DNA of 54,800 nt from Pseudomonas sp. GM79 (GCF_000282495.1 NZ_AKJE01000081.1:1-54800), one strand, 5' to 3'. Numbered from the stretch's first letter, positions 7,817 to 17,420 are shown. Notes: generated by a model from the letters alone, not told the origin. A program made the numbers and translations.

Positions 7817-8794
7817 ATGACGGTTCTGGTCACGGGCGCCGCCGGTTTCATCGGGTATCACACCGTCAAGCGATTGTGTCGGGAAGGCCTTGAAGTGGTC
7901 GGTATCGACAATCTCAACGACTACTACAGCGTGGAACTCAAACATGCACGGCTCAAGGCGCTGGAACCCTTGCCGGGCTTTCGTTTCCAGACTCTGGACA
8001 TCGTCGACAAACCGGCCTTGATGGCGTTATTCGAAGACCATGCTTTCACCGAGGTTGTGCACTTGGCGGCCCAGGCGGGCGTTCGCTATTCGCTGGACAA
8101 CCCGGACGTCTATGCGCAGTCCAATCTGGTGGGTTTCCTGAATATGCTGGAAGCCTGCCGACACCACCGCCCCGCGCATCTGATCTATGCCTCGAGCAGC
8201 TCGGTGTATGGCACCAACAGCAAAATGCCGTTCAGCGTCGAAGACAGCGTCGATCATCCCATTTCGTTGTACGCCGCCACTAAACGAGCCAATGAACTGT
8301 TGGCGCACAGCTACTGCCACCTCTATGGCCTGAAGGCCAGCGGCCTGCGCTTTTTTACCGTTTACGGGCCTTGGGGCCGCCCCGACATGGCGCTGTTCAA
8401 GTTTACCGAGGCGATCATCAAAGGCTTGCCGATTGACATCTATAACCATGGCCAGATGTCGCGCGACTTCACTTACATCGACGACATCGTCGAAAGCATC
8501 GCCCGCCTGCGCTCAAAACCACCGGTGCCGAACGGGCCCGGCGATGGTGTAAACCGAATCTTCAACATAGGCCGCGGCCAGCCGGTGCCGCTGCTGGAAT
8601 TCGTCGATTGCCTGGAATCGGCGCTGGGCATCAAGGCCCAACGCAACTTCATGCCGCTACAGGCAGGCGATGTGATCAAGACCTGGGCCGATATTTCGGC
8701 ATTGGCCGAATGGGTCGACTTCCGCCCTCAGGTGACGGTTGAAGCAGGCGTGACGGAATTTGTGAAGTGGTATCGCCACTTCTATCAGATATGA
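7817..8794 (+). CDS. NAD-dependent epimerase, UDP-glucuronate 4-epimerase-like
   Basis: A 325-residue extended SDR. It has the NAD motif GAAGFIGYH (residues 7-15), the D/NN loop IDNLNDYY, Ser in SSSSVYG, catalytic YAATK and the family strings RFFTVYGPWGRPDM and SRDFTYIDD. These are hallmarks of UDP-glucuronate 4-epimerases (CapI type), which convert UDP-GlcA to UDP-GalA in the cytosol. It is first in a five-gene operon with a polyprenyl-phosphate glycosyltransferase and an ArnT-like transferase, so the sugar nucleotide is probably for lipid-linked transfer to the envelope. No strong Shine-Dalgarno precedes the ATG. Confidence 0.88.
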   Translation: MTVLVTGAAGFIGYHTVKRLCREGLEVVGIDNLNDYYSVELKHARLKALEPLPGFRFQTLDIVDKPALMALFEDHAFTEVVHLAAQAGVRYSLDNPDVYAQSNLVGFLNMLEACRHHRPAHLIYASSSSVYGTNSKMPFSVEDSVDHPISLYAATKRANELLAHSYCHLYGLKASGLRFFTVYGPWGRPDMALFKFTEAIIKGLPIDIYNHGQMSRDFTYIDDIVESIARLRSKPPVPNGPGDGVNRIFNIGRGQPVPLLEFVDCLESALGIKAQRNFMPLQAGDVIKTWADISALAEWVDFRPQVTVEAGVTEFVKWYRHFYQI

Positions 8795-8840
8795 AACGTG
8801 AGCCCTTGATAATAAAAGACCAAGGCGCAAGGGGGACTCT

Positions 8841-9581
8841 ATGAGCCAAGACATCTTTGTATCTGTATTGATTCCAGCAAAAAACGAAGCAAACAACCTC
8901 AAGCCCTTACTTGAGGAAATCCACACCGCGTTGGCCGATGAGGCTTACGAAATCATTGTCGTGGACGACGGCAGTACCGATTCCACCTTGCATGAACTGC
9001 GGCAGATCAAAAACAACGGTCTGAGCACGTTGCGCATCCTGCGTCATGAGCGTTCGCTGGGGCAAAGCACTTCGCTCTACCATGCCGCGCTGAATGCCCG
9101 GGGCCAATGGCTGGCGACACTCGATGGCGACGGTCAAAACGACCCCGCGGACATCCCCGGGATGTTGGCGCTGGTGCGCGGTGAACAGGGTCTGGTAGAC
9201 GTTCAGTTGGTAGCCGGGCACCGGGTCAATCGCCGCGATACCGCCAGCAAGCGCTGGGCCTCGCGTTTCGCCAACGGCCTGCGCAGCCGCCTGCTCAAGG
9301 ACGCCACGCCGGACACCGGCTGTGGGCTGAAGCTGATCGAGCGCGCGGCGTTTCTGCGCTTGCCGTACTTCGACCATATGCATCGGTTCATTCCTGCGCT
9401 GATCCAGCGTCACAACGGCCGCATGATCGTCCATCCGGTCAACCACCGCCCCCGCACCGCAGGGGTGTCCAAATACGGCAACATCGACCGTGCCCTGGTG
9501 GGCATTCTCGACCTGTTCGGCGTTTGGTGGCTGATCAAGCGCACCCGGTTGAACACCAACGCACAGGAGATCGAAGGATGA
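8841..9581 (+). CDS. GT2 polyprenyl-phosphate glycosyltransferase (ArnC/DPM-like)
   Basis: A 246-residue family-2 glycosyltransferase. It has an N-terminal GT-A fold with SVLIPAKNEANNL, VVDDGSTD (nucleotide-sugar and metal) and LDGDGQNDP, then the PDTGCGLKLIER segment typical of DPM1/ArnC-like enzymes. It lacks the two C-terminal membrane helices of ArnC. Predicted to move a sugar from a nucleotide donor to undecaprenyl phosphate at the inner face of the membrane. It has a strong ribosome site (AAGGGGGAC), and its stop overlaps the next start (ATGA), so the two are translationally coupled. Confidence 0.9.
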   Translation: MSQDIFVSVLIPAKNEANNLKPLLEEIHTALADEAYEIIVVDDGSTDSTLHELRQIKNNGLSTLRILRHERSLGQSTSLYHAALNARGQWLATLDGDGQNDPADIPGMLALVRGEQGLVDVQLVAGHRVNRRDTASKRWASRFANGLRSRLLKDATPDTGCGLKLIERAAFLRLPYFDHMHRFIPALIQRHNGRMIVHPVNHRPRTAGVSKYGNIDRALVGILDLFGVWWLIKRTRLNTNAQEIEG

Positions 9582-9856
9582 ACCTCTCCCGCGAAACCCT
9601 ATGGCTGGTGATCGGCTTCGGTGGCCAGATCGCCTTTACCGGTCGCTTTGTCTTGCAGTGGCTGTACAGCGAATACAAGAAACGCAGCGTGATCCCGGTG
9701 AGCTTCTGGTACCTGAGCATCGTCGGCAGCACCTTGCTGTTCGCGTACGCCATTTACCGGCAAGACCCGGTCTTCATTGTCGGCCAGGCCTTTGGCTCCA
9801 TCGTCTATTTGCGCAACTTGCAATTGATTGCCCGCAGCAGACATTTAAAGGACTGA
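9578..9856 (+). CDS. small LpxB-N-domain membrane protein
   Basis: A 92-residue integral membrane protein of the lipid A biosynthesis N-terminal (LAB_N) family. It has three hydrophobic helices with the typical GQIAFTGRFVLQWLYSE and VSFWYLSIVGS stretches. The start at 9578 overlaps the GT2 stop (ATGA). Such proteins are found beside polyprenyl-phosphate glycosyltransferases and ArnT-like genes. A role in flipping or handling the lipid-linked sugar is an inference from that linkage. The following gene begins three bases later. Confidence 0.87.
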   Translation: MNLSRETLWLVIGFGGQIAFTGRFVLQWLYSEYKKRSVIPVSFWYLSIVGSTLLFAYAIYRQDPVFIVGQAFGSIVYLRNLQLIARSRHLKD

Positions 9857-9859
9857 GCC

Positions 9860-11380
9860 ATGCGCAAAACCCTGTCGCCCGGGATCGAATGCCTGGGCCT
9901 GATGCTGCTCGCCTTGCTGTTGATCGGTGCCGGGCTGGGGCTGCGTCAACCGCAGAATGTGGACGAAGAACGCTTCCTCGGCGTGGCCCTGGAAATGCTG
10001 CACAACGGCGCGTGGTTCATCCCCCACCGCGCCGCGGAGATATACGGCGACAAGCCGCCGATCTTTATGTGGACGGTAGCATTCTTCGCGTGGCTTACCG
10101 GCCTGCCTGCCCTCGCCCTTTATATTCCGGGGCTTCTGTCGGCCGCAACGGTCACGGCCATGGTCTACGATCTGGGTCGCAGATTATGGAATCAGCGCAT
10201 CGGTCGGACGGCGGCGCTCTTGTACCTGGCCACCTATCAGACTTACAGCATCTTGCGAACCGGGCAGATCGACAGCTTTTTGATTCTGTTCACCTCGCTG
10301 GGCCTGTACGGGCTGGCGCGGCACCTGCTGCTCGGGCCGGCCTGGCGTTGGTTCTATGTGGGCTGCGCCGCCATGGGCATTGGCGTGATCACCAAAGGGG
10401 TCGGCTTCGTCCCTGTCCTGATGCTGATTCCGTATGCCTATGCGGTGCGTAAAAACTGGTCCGGTGTGGTGGCCATGCCGGGCGAAGCGCGCAAGTGGTT
10501 CCTGGGCTTCTTGGTCGCCCTCGGCGCCATCGCCATCTGGCTACTGCCCTTGGCGCTTTCCATTGTGCTCAATGGCACTGCGGATGAAATTGCCTATGCG
10601 CGAGAAATCCTGCTGCGTCAGACAGCGGCACGCTATGCCGCCGCGTGGGATCACCGCGAACCGTTCTGGTATTTCTTCGTCAACGTCATCCCGCAATATT
10701 GGCTGCCGTTGGTGCTGGCCCTGCCTTGGCTGGTGCCGGCCTGGCGCCGGCAACTGCGCAAACACGACGGTCGAGTGCTGGTGCTGCTGGGCTGGGTCGT
10801 GCTGGTGGTGTTGTTCTTCTGCCTGAGCAGCGGCAAGCGCAAGTTGTACATCTATCCGGCGCTGCCAGGGCTGGTGCTGGTGGCAGCGCCGCTGATTCCA
10901 TGGCTGCTCAAGCGCTGGTTCGGCAAACGCCCGCGCGGTCGGCGCATATTCCAGGCGCTGGTGGTGACCTGGTTTGTTTTGTGGTTCGCCCGCGGTTTCA
11001 TCGAGACGATCAAGGACGGTCGCAACCCCCATGAAGCGCTCATGGCGCAGGCGGCGACCATGACCCACGGTGCCGATCTGGTGCTGGTCAACTGGCGCGA
11101 GGGCCACTGGCTATTCGCCCGGCAGCCGATCGTGCATTTCGGGATGAAAGACTCCTCGGTCGAACAAGCAGCACAGTGGTTGCGCGACCACCGTGAGGCG
11201 TACGCCTTGGTGCCGGACGGAGTGTTGAGCCGGTGTTTCAATCCTGAAGCCGCCCATGCGCTGGGCGAAACGTCTCGTGCGCAGTGGTCGATCGTCGGCG
11301 CCGATGCCGATAACGGCCGTTGCCATCCCGGGCAGCCACTCAAGGTCTATCGCTTCAGCTGGGACAAGGAAAAGTCATGA
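9860..11380 (+). CDS. ArnT-like GT39/GT83 polyprenyl-sugar glycosyltransferase
   Basis: A 506-residue polytopic inner-membrane transferase with about a dozen hydrophobic helices. The first extracytoplasmic loop carries the conserved NVDEERFLGVALEM acidic motif, followed by GDKPPIFMW, matching the ArnT/PMT type that uses undecaprenyl-phosphate sugars as donors at the periplasmic face. The C-terminal domain is soluble. It is coupled to its neighbours (three-base gap upstream, ATGA overlap downstream). The acceptor is probably lipid A or LPS core; GalA rather than aminoarabinose is inferred from the epimerase in the operon and the absence of ArnA/ArnB. Confidence 0.9.
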   Translation: MRKTLSPGIECLGLMLLALLLIGAGLGLRQPQNVDEERFLGVALEMLHNGAWFIPHRAAEIYGDKPPIFMWTVAFFAWLTGLPALALYIPGLLSAATVTAMVYDLGRRLWNQRIGRTAALLYLATYQTYSILRTGQIDSFLILFTSLGLYGLARHLLLGPAWRWFYVGCAAMGIGVITKGVGFVPVLMLIPYAYAVRKNWSGVVAMPGEARKWFLGFLVALGAIAIWLLPLALSIVLNGTADEIAYAREILLRQTAARYAAAWDHREPFWYFFVNVIPQYWLPLVLALPWLVPAWRRQLRKHDGRVLVLLGWVVLVVLFFCLSSGKRKLYIYPALPGLVLVAAPLIPWLLKRWFGKRPRGRRIFQALVVTWFVLWFARGFIETIKDGRNPHEALMAQAATMTHGADLVLVNWREGHWLFARQPIVHFGMKDSSVEQAAQWLRDHREAYALVPDGVLSRCFNPEAAHALGETSRAQWSIVGADADNGRCHPGQPLKVYRFSWDKEKS

Positions 11381-12300
11381 GCAAGGCATGGAAGCCGGGA
11401 ATATTTTTCATTGTTGTATTGCTTGGCGCCTACGCGGTTTCGGTACATTTTATGGTCCACCGGCAGCTGTATGCGCACTGGCAAAACCTCTGGCACGGCA
11501 ATCAGGCACCGGACAAAAATATCTGGCTGCCGGACTATAAGGCCGTGATCCAGGCCAAGCCTGTTGCAGACGTGACTAATTTGTCCGGCATCGCCTATGA
11601 CCCGGATCACGATCGTCTGCTGGGCATCACCAATGGTGCGCCCATGGAGATTGTGGCAATGAGCCGTAACGGCGACTTGCTCGAACGTTACCCGCTGATC
11701 GGGTTCCAGGACACCGAAGGCATTGCTTACATGGGTAACGGTCGCGTGCTAATCGCCGATGAAAGCTTGCAGCGACTGTACGTCCTGACCTTGCCGGACA
11801 GCCCAGGCCCCATCCCTGTGGAAAACGCACAATTTGTCGCCATCGAGATAAACCTGAGCGAACACAACAAGGGCTTTGAAGGCGTGACCTATGACGCGGC
11901 CAATGATCGTATCTTCGCGATCAAGGAGCGCGATCCGCGGCAGCTGTATTCGGTCACGGGCATGCTTGCCTCCATGGGTGGCCCGTTGCAGGTGCGCATC
12001 AAGGACTTGACGAGCTGGATAGACCGTAGCGTATTCGGCATGGATCTATCCGAGGGTTACTACGATCCTCGGACCGGTCACTTGCTGGTGCTGAGCGAGC
12101 AGTCCTCCAACCTGACCGAACTCGATCAGGACGGAACTTTCGTCAGCATCCGCTCCTTGCTCGGTCTGACGGCTGACCTCGAAAAAACCATACCGCAAGC
12201 CGAAGGCATGACCATGGACGCCGACGGCGAGCTCTACATTGTGAGCGAGCCCAATCTGTTTTATCGGTTCAGTAAATCGAAGGCTGCTGTGGCGCATTAA
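11377..12300 (+). CDS. SdiA-regulated-type beta-propeller membrane protein
   Basis: A 307-residue protein with a single N-terminal membrane segment (KPGIFFIVVLLGAYAVSVHFM), then a six-bladed propeller-like domain of the SdiA-regulated (YjiK) family, with repeated strands such as LSGIAYDPDHDRLLGITN and GFEGVTYDAANDRIFAIKE. The start at 11377 forms an ATGA overlap with the ArnT-like gene. Likely periplasmic and anchored. The molecular role of the family is not established; its place at the end of the operon suggests a link with the envelope modification. A REP pair follows. Confidence 0.88.
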   Translation: MSKAWKPGIFFIVVLLGAYAVSVHFMVHRQLYAHWQNLWHGNQAPDKNIWLPDYKAVIQAKPVADVTNLSGIAYDPDHDRLLGITNGAPMEIVAMSRNGDLLERYPLIGFQDTEGIAYMGNGRVLIADESLQRLYVLTLPDSPGPIPVENAQFVAIEINLSEHNKGFEGVTYDAANDRIFAIKERDPRQLYSVTGMLASMGGPLQVRIKDLTSWIDRSVFGMDLSEGYYDPRTGHLLVLSEQSSNLTELDQDGTFVSIRSLLGLTADLEKTIPQAEGMTMDADGELYIVSEPNLFYRFSKSKAAVAH

Positions 12301-12328
12301 TGGGTTTTGTGTGGGATGGGCCGGCCTC

Positions 12329-12421
12329 TTCGCGAGCAAGCCCGCTCCCACATTTGATCTGCGGCGATCGCAAAAACGGGTTCACAGCAGATCCCCTGTG
12401 GGAGCGGGCTTGCATCGCGAA
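12329..12421. repeat. REP pair, opposite arrangement (CCCAC-in)
   Basis: Two REP cores facing each other the other way round (TTCGCGAGCAAGCCCGCTCCCAC then GTGGGAGCGGGCTTGCATCGCG), with an insertion of A in the second core. The spacer resembles that of the pair at 15048-15140. It separates the convergent sugar operon and LysR gene. Confidence 0.9.
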
Positions 12422-12457
12422 AAGGCCAGCAAGAACACCCTCCTGTTTCCGGTTAAA

Positions 12458-13378
12458 TCACACCGAATCAGGCCGAGCTTCAGCCGTCGCCATGTGCGCC
12501 TTCAAAAACCCGATAAACGCCGTCACCTTGGGCGACGGCAAATGCTCCCGAGCCGTTACCGCATTCAGGTCCTGTGGCGGCCCGATCCATTCCGGCAGCA
12601 CCCGGCGCAGTCTTCCCGCGTCCACATCGGCCTGCATGCTTTGATCCATGCCCAGGCTCAACCCTTCGCCGGCACACAATGCATCTTTGAGCAGGGCGGG
12701 ATCGTTGGCGATGATGGTCGGCTCAACCCGATAACTGCGCATTTTGGCGCCAGCCTTGCGCAACGGCCAGACGTAACCCACATCGCGCCGAGCCTGATGC
12801 AGCACCAATGTCCGGTGTTGAACCAGTTCGTCCGGCGTCGCCGGCAAGCCATGGCGCTCGATGTACTCAGGCGCGGCGTAGATGCCCGTGGCGTAACTCG
12901 CCAGGCGGCGGGCGACCAGACTGGAATCCGGCAAGGCGCCGAGGCGCAGCGCCACATCAACCTCCTCGCCGACCAGATCCAACGGCACGTGGGACGCCAG
13001 AATCTCCAGTCTGATGTGCGGGTACGCCTGACGAAAACCGGCCACCAACGGTGAAAACCAACTGACCCCGAACGAGTACGGCACCGTCACCCGCAGCCAG
13101 CCGCGCGGGTCATCGCGCAGTTGATGCACTGCCAGCTCGGCGTGTTCCAGGGTGGTGGCGATGTCCTTGCACTGGTCAAAGTAAACCGCTCCCGCCTCGG
13201 TCAGGCTCAACTGGCGCGTGGTACGGCGCAACAACTGCACACCGATGGCCTGTTCCAACTCGCGCACGCGGCGGCTGACGGTCGTCTTCGGAATCTGCAA
13301 GGCATGGGCGGCGGCGGTGAAACTGCCCAACCTCACCACGCGCACAAACACCAGCGTGTCATTCAAGTCCCGGATCAT
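12458..13378 (-). CDS. LysR-family transcriptional regulator
   Basis: A 306-residue LTTR with an N-terminal wHTH (SFTAAAHALQIPKTTVSRRVRELE, about 20-43) and a type-2 periplasmic-binding-like effector domain. The ATG at 13378 (MIRDLNDTLVFV) is preferred because AGGTGG lies upstream; the longer frame start at 13432 has no support. Divergent from the amidase gene with about 130 bases between, the classic LTTR layout, so it probably controls the amidase. Resembles the CrgA/AaeR-like subgroup. Confidence 0.9.
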   Translation of the reverse strand: MIRDLNDTLVFVRVVRLGSFTAAAHALQIPKTTVSRRVRELEQAIGVQLLRRTTRQLSLTEAGAVYFDQCKDIATTLEHAELAVHQLRDDPRGWLRVTVPYSFGVSWFSPLVAGFRQAYPHIRLEILASHVPLDLVGEEVDVALRLGALPDSSLVARRLASYATGIYAAPEYIERHGLPATPDELVQHRTLVLHQARRDVGYVWPLRKAGAKMRSYRVEPTIIANDPALLKDALCAGEGLSLGMDQSMQADVDAGRLRRVLPEWIGPPQDLNAVTAREHLPSPKVTAFIGFLKAHMATAEARPDSV

Positions 13379-13508
13379 TCGAGCCACCTGCGAGGGAAAA
13401 TCAAGATGGCCCAATTGTGCCACTGACGGCACATTTCATACCGCTTTTATGGGCTAATCAACGCCGCGGGCGGCACCTATCATCGGGGCTCTCAACTGGA
13501 GAACTCCC

Positions 13509-14945
13509 ATGAATCTGAACGAATATGCAACCTACGACGGTATCGGCCTCGCGCAATTGGTGGCGACTGGCGAAGTCACGTCGGCTGAACTGGCGGAGCT
13601 GGCCATTGCCGCCGTGCAACAGGTCAACCCGCAAATCAACGCGGTCATTGAACACTGGTCGCCCACTGTCACCGAGGGCACGGGGCCGCTGGCCGGTGTG
13701 CCCTTCCTGATCAAGGACCTGGCGATTACCTCGGCCGGCCGCCGCGTTGAACTGGGCAGCCGATTGGCCCAAGGCCTGGTGGCCGAGTCGGATTCGTACC
13801 TGATGCAACGCTTCAACGCCGCCGGCCTCGCCACCCTCGGGCGCACCACCACCCCGGAAATGGCCTTTAGCACCGAGACCGAATCCGTGCTCCAGGGCCC
13901 GACCCGCAACCCGTGGGACACTCGGCTGTCGGCCGGCGGATCGAGCGGTGGTTCGGGTGCCGCGGTCGCTGCCGGCATCGTGCCGATTGCCCATGCCACT
14001 GACGCAGCGGGTTCAATCCGCGTACCGGCATCTTACAACGGGCTGGTCGGGCTGAAACCGACTCGCGGCAGAGCCTCGAACGGCCCGGCGCTCGATGAGG
14101 TATTTGCCGGTTTCGGCGTACAACTCGGTCTGTCGAGAACCGTGCGCGACAGCGCGGCGTTGATGGACATCGTCCAGGGCTATGCGCCGGGCGATCCTTA
14201 CTACACCGCTGCACCGGACGAAGGTTTTCTGGCGCAGGTGGGACGCGATCCGGGACGATTGCGCATCGGCCTGCTCGACACACCGTGGAACGGCGCCGCA
14301 CCGGATCCCGAGATTGCCGAGGCCACCTTGGCCGTGGCCCGCGAACTGGAAGCGCTCGGTCATCGCGTAGAACGAGTGACCGCACCACTCGGTACGTCGT
14401 GGGATTCATTCGTCCAGGCTAACGCCCACATCTGGTGTGCCACCCTCGTGCGCTGGATCGACGGGCTCGCCGCCACCACTTCACGGCCCATCGACCTGAG
14501 TACCCTGGAGCCCGCCACCCTCGCCTGCTACGCCTATGGCCAACAGGCCCGCGCCGTGGAATTCGCCGGCGCGCTGGAAGTGCGTAACCTCATCGCCCGC
14601 AGCGTGGCCGGTTGGTTCGACGACTTCGACGTACTGCTGACGCCGACCCTGCCGCGCCTGCCCCACGCCCTCGACACCTACAGCCGTGGAGCGCAAACCA
14701 TGGACGGTTTGCAATGGACTGCGCGGGTCTTCGAGCACTCACCGTTCACACCGGTGTTCAATGTGGCGGGGACGCCGGCGATGTCGTTGCCACTGGCCAT
14801 GTCCCGCGAACAGGGTTTGCCCATCGGCCTGCAATTTGCTGCGCGATTCGGGGCTGAGGAGGTGTTGTTACGGTTGGCGGGGCAATTGGAGCAGGCGCTG
14901 CCGTGGCATGAGCGCAGACCGCAGATTTGGGTCGGCGATAACTGA
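13509..14945 (+). CDS. amidase (amidase-signature family)
   Basis: A 478-residue hydrolase with the complete signature: Lys in PFLIKDL (near 78), then the GGSSGGSGAAVAAGI glycine/serine stretch and DAAGSIRVPASYNGLVGLKPT with the nucleophilic Ser of the Ser-cisSer-Lys triad. Cytoplasmic; no signal peptide. TGGAGA is the ribosome site. Hydrolyses an amide bond, with the substrate not predictable (GatA-type tRNA function is unlikely because no gatB/gatC is adjacent). Divergent LysR regulator upstream. Confidence 0.9.
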   Translation: MNLNEYATYDGIGLAQLVATGEVTSAELAELAIAAVQQVNPQINAVIEHWSPTVTEGTGPLAGVPFLIKDLAITSAGRRVELGSRLAQGLVAESDSYLMQRFNAAGLATLGRTTTPEMAFSTETESVLQGPTRNPWDTRLSAGGSSGGSGAAVAAGIVPIAHATDAAGSIRVPASYNGLVGLKPTRGRASNGPALDEVFAGFGVQLGLSRTVRDSAALMDIVQGYAPGDPYYTAAPDEGFLAQVGRDPGRLRIGLLDTPWNGAAPDPEIAEATLAVARELEALGHRVERVTAPLGTSWDSFVQANAHIWCATLVRWIDGLAATTSRPIDLSTLEPATLACYAYGQQARAVEFAGALEVRNLIARSVAGWFDDFDVLLTPTLPRLPHALDTYSRGAQTMDGLQWTARVFEHSPFTPVFNVAGTPAMSLPLAMSREQGLPIGLQFAARFGAEEVLLRLAGQLEQALPWHERRPQIWVGDN

Positions 14946-15047
14946 GTCAATGCCCCGACAACGACAGGGGTGGCGGCTGGAGATGTCGATTAAACATTGT
15001 CTGTTTATCGGTCTTACTGTGGGTTTTGTAGTGGATGGGACGGCCTC

Positions 15048-15140
15048 TTCGCGAGCAAGCCCGCTCCCACATTTGATCGATGTTGGTCACAAATTTCGTG
15101 ATCACAGTAGATCCAGTGTGGGAGCGGGCTTGCTCGCGAA
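15048..15140. repeat. REP pair, opposite arrangement (CCCAC-in)
   Basis: Two REP cores in the same inverted arrangement and with a similar spacer (TTTGATC...CACAGTAGATCC) to the pair at 12329-12421. It lies in the 334-base gap after the amidase gene, which otherwise holds only the magF-end repeat at 15198-15227. Confidence 0.92.
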
Positions 15141-15197
15141 GAGGCCCGCAAGAACACCCTCGAACAGGTGTTCAAGGCACTGCTGAGACTATTGCAT

Positions 15198-15227
15198 TCA
15201 CGGATAACTAAACCCCTTAACCAACGT
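15198..15227. repeat. 30-bp direct repeat copy of the magF 3' end
   Basis: Identical over 30 bases to 18129-18158, which encodes the last nine codons and stop of magF (TLVKGFSYP-stop on the minus strand). Homology stops abruptly on both sides. Together the two copies bracket the 2.9-kb islet at 15228-18128. Confidence 0.9.
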
Positions 15228-15279
15228 GCCTGAGGTTGATCAGACGCAACTGCGTGTCGGTACTGTTCTTGAAGCCTTT

Positions 15280-16929
15280 TTATTCTTCATTCCGCACAAG
15301 ATTGCCGTCGGCGTCATAGACCAGAGACTCGTCAGGATTGCTCGGATCATTCACGTAGTAACGGGCTTCGTTGCTGTTATCAGGGACTTTCAGGCTGGTG
15401 TAGGAACCGAGTTTCTTGACCTGTTTGTTGTTTTGACTGATCAACACCAGTCCACTACCACCGCCGGCCGGGACGGCGGCTGCGTAGCGGGTCTGGAAAG
15501 AGTTGATCCTGTTGTACTCCAGCGGAATCTGCAACGTGCCGGTCAGGTCGATGGCTCCATAGCTGTGATCACGCCCGACCACCGCCATGCCGTTGGAAAA
15601 CGGCTCCACCTCGTCATACGGTAACTTGATGGGTAGCAGCGTCCCCTGGCGGTTGATAAAAGCAAATTTCTTACTTTTAGCGTCCCGCACCAGCAGTGGC
15701 TGCTCGCCGAAGAACCGACCTATCACGTTGTAACCCTGGAGGTTGATCCGTTTACCTTCCAGGTCGAAAACGTCCTGACGACTCCGATCGGCTGAGTGGG
15801 TGTAGAGGTAGCCACCGCTTTGCTCGATGTCAGAGAACTGTGGTGGCAGAATCTCCTTGCCGGCCAAGGTATAGGCGCCGTAGAGGCCTTCCATGGCATA
15901 GGTTTTTTTGCCAAGACGGGCGATGAACACGTTGCCGGTGACGGTGGGGTTGACGAACTTCATCGGCAACGTGAAACGGTGATTCCTGGCGTCGTAGAGC
16001 CCATAAGGTCCGTTGGTTTCACGCTCCACCAGCAGCAGGCCATCGTCCAGTGTCTGCGTTATGTTTTCGAACGGCAGGTAGACGAGTTTATTGCTAGCGG
16101 CGGGAAAATAGGCGAGTTGGCTGCGCAATTCCTGCATGTCAGATTGAGGGTCGCTGGATTTTTCTAGTGTGAACAACGTGTAGATATCCGCCACCACGCT
16201 ATCGTGCAGCTCTACCCAACGTGGTTTGATCAACCACTGTCCGGCCTGATCGATGAAGCCGTAGTGATCGGTTTTCCGGTCGCGGGCGATGTAACGTGTC
16301 TGCTCTGCAAGAACGTTGTGTACCTCGTTGATAACGGCAGTATTGTCTTCCATCGGATCAAGCACATGAATGACGATACGTTGCGGCGTGGCCTCGAACT
16401 GGTAGTCGGCCTCGGTGTTTTTCAGCGGCCCCGCCTGAGTGGAAAGATTACTGACCAAATGCTCCAGCCGTTGTTGCACAGCCTGACTGGTCTTGAACCG
16501 ATCGAGATCATCCTTGGTCTGCAGCAGGGCTTTGTAAAAGTCACGCATCGCCGCAATATCGCCGTCCGAGGGGAAGGAGCGGGTGTTGTTGCCATTGCTG
16601 TAAAGCGCCTTGCCCGAATCGGTCAAACCCTGCACCACGAAGGTCGACATTTTGGGCGTACTCAGCCACAGTGAGGCGCTTGCGTCACCAAGGGCAGTGA
16701 GCTGAAAATATTGGCCGTCGTCCAGGGTAACCTGCGGGTGATCCTTGTCCAGAACCACTTTTTTGAACGCCGGATAGCTGCGGTAAGCGATCGTCAGGCC
16801 GAGACTAGCCAAGGGCTTGTTGACCGATAGTGCGATGGGTTCACGGGACGACACACTATCGTGCGACTCAACCTTGGACTGCACCTTTATATCGGCGAAG
16901 ACTTTCTCGCTGCCATCTCGAAACCGCAA
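15280..16929 (-). pseudogene. WG-repeat protein, 3' part of a probably frameshifted gene
   Basis: An open frame of 549 codons with WG/beta-propeller-like repeats in the C-terminal half (DHYGFIDQAGQWLIKPRW, GPYGLYDARN, KKFAFINRQGTLLP, HSYGAIDLTGTLQIPL). It has no signal peptide and no credible start: only a TTG at 16929 without a ribosome site. Its first 43 bases overlap the 3' end of the upstream frame (16887-17420). Joining TVRSV of that frame to RFRDGSEKVF here would give one membrane-anchored protein, so a one-base loss or two-base gain near 16930 is likely. Could also be a real second gene or a sequencing error. Confidence 0.7.
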
Positions 16930-17420
16930 ACGCTGCGCACGGTACTATCCGGCGTGGCGGCGCGCTTCCAGAGAGGATCAAGGCTGCTGGTGTCAAACCT
17001 CACTTCGGAACCATCAGCAAACAGCGTCTGAACAAAACGCAGGTCCTGGACCGACGCCAGCGCAGTTTTCAATTGCGCACTGGTGAAAGGGACAAACAAC
17101 TCCTCGTATTGCAACTTCTGCTCGTCGGCGGGCTTGGTTCCGTCAACTGTCAGGCTAAATTCCGAGTGAGTGACCAGCTCCAAAGCGCTGAGGGTTTCAC
17201 CGGTGTCGTGGATCAAGTAGTTCAGACGCTTTTCCACGTCAGGCAGTGCCAGCGTGCCGATGTCCTCTACGCCGCCTTCGTTCATGTCCTCGGCGGTGAA
17301 GCTTTCACTTGTCGACGCACTGCTCTGGCGAAACAGGTAGTAGGACGTACAGCCCACCACTAACAGGGTCACGGTCAGTATCGACAACAATCTCAAACGA
17401 GGCGGGGTAAGGTTCATCAT
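16887..17420 (-). pseudogene. N-terminal part of the frameshifted WG-repeat protein
   Basis: The 5' part of the gene above. It starts MMNLTPPRLRLLSILTVTLLVVGC, a hydrophobic signal with a VVGC lipobox-like end (or a simple anchor), followed by an unrecognised extracytoplasmic domain. Sense similarity to the next frame is lost near 16930, after which the frame runs to a stop at 16887 through a short unrelated tail (CGFEMAARKSSPI). It begins 40 bases after the L,D-transpeptidase stop on the same strand, consistent with a two-gene unit. Ribosome site poor. Confidence 0.65.

Noticed and set aside
7587..7820. 77-codon frame ending in an ATGA overlap with the epimerase start
   Set aside because: The overlap is suggestive of coupling, but there is no ribosome site, no domain or signal peptide, and its composition looks random. 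The 268-base gap is left unannotated.
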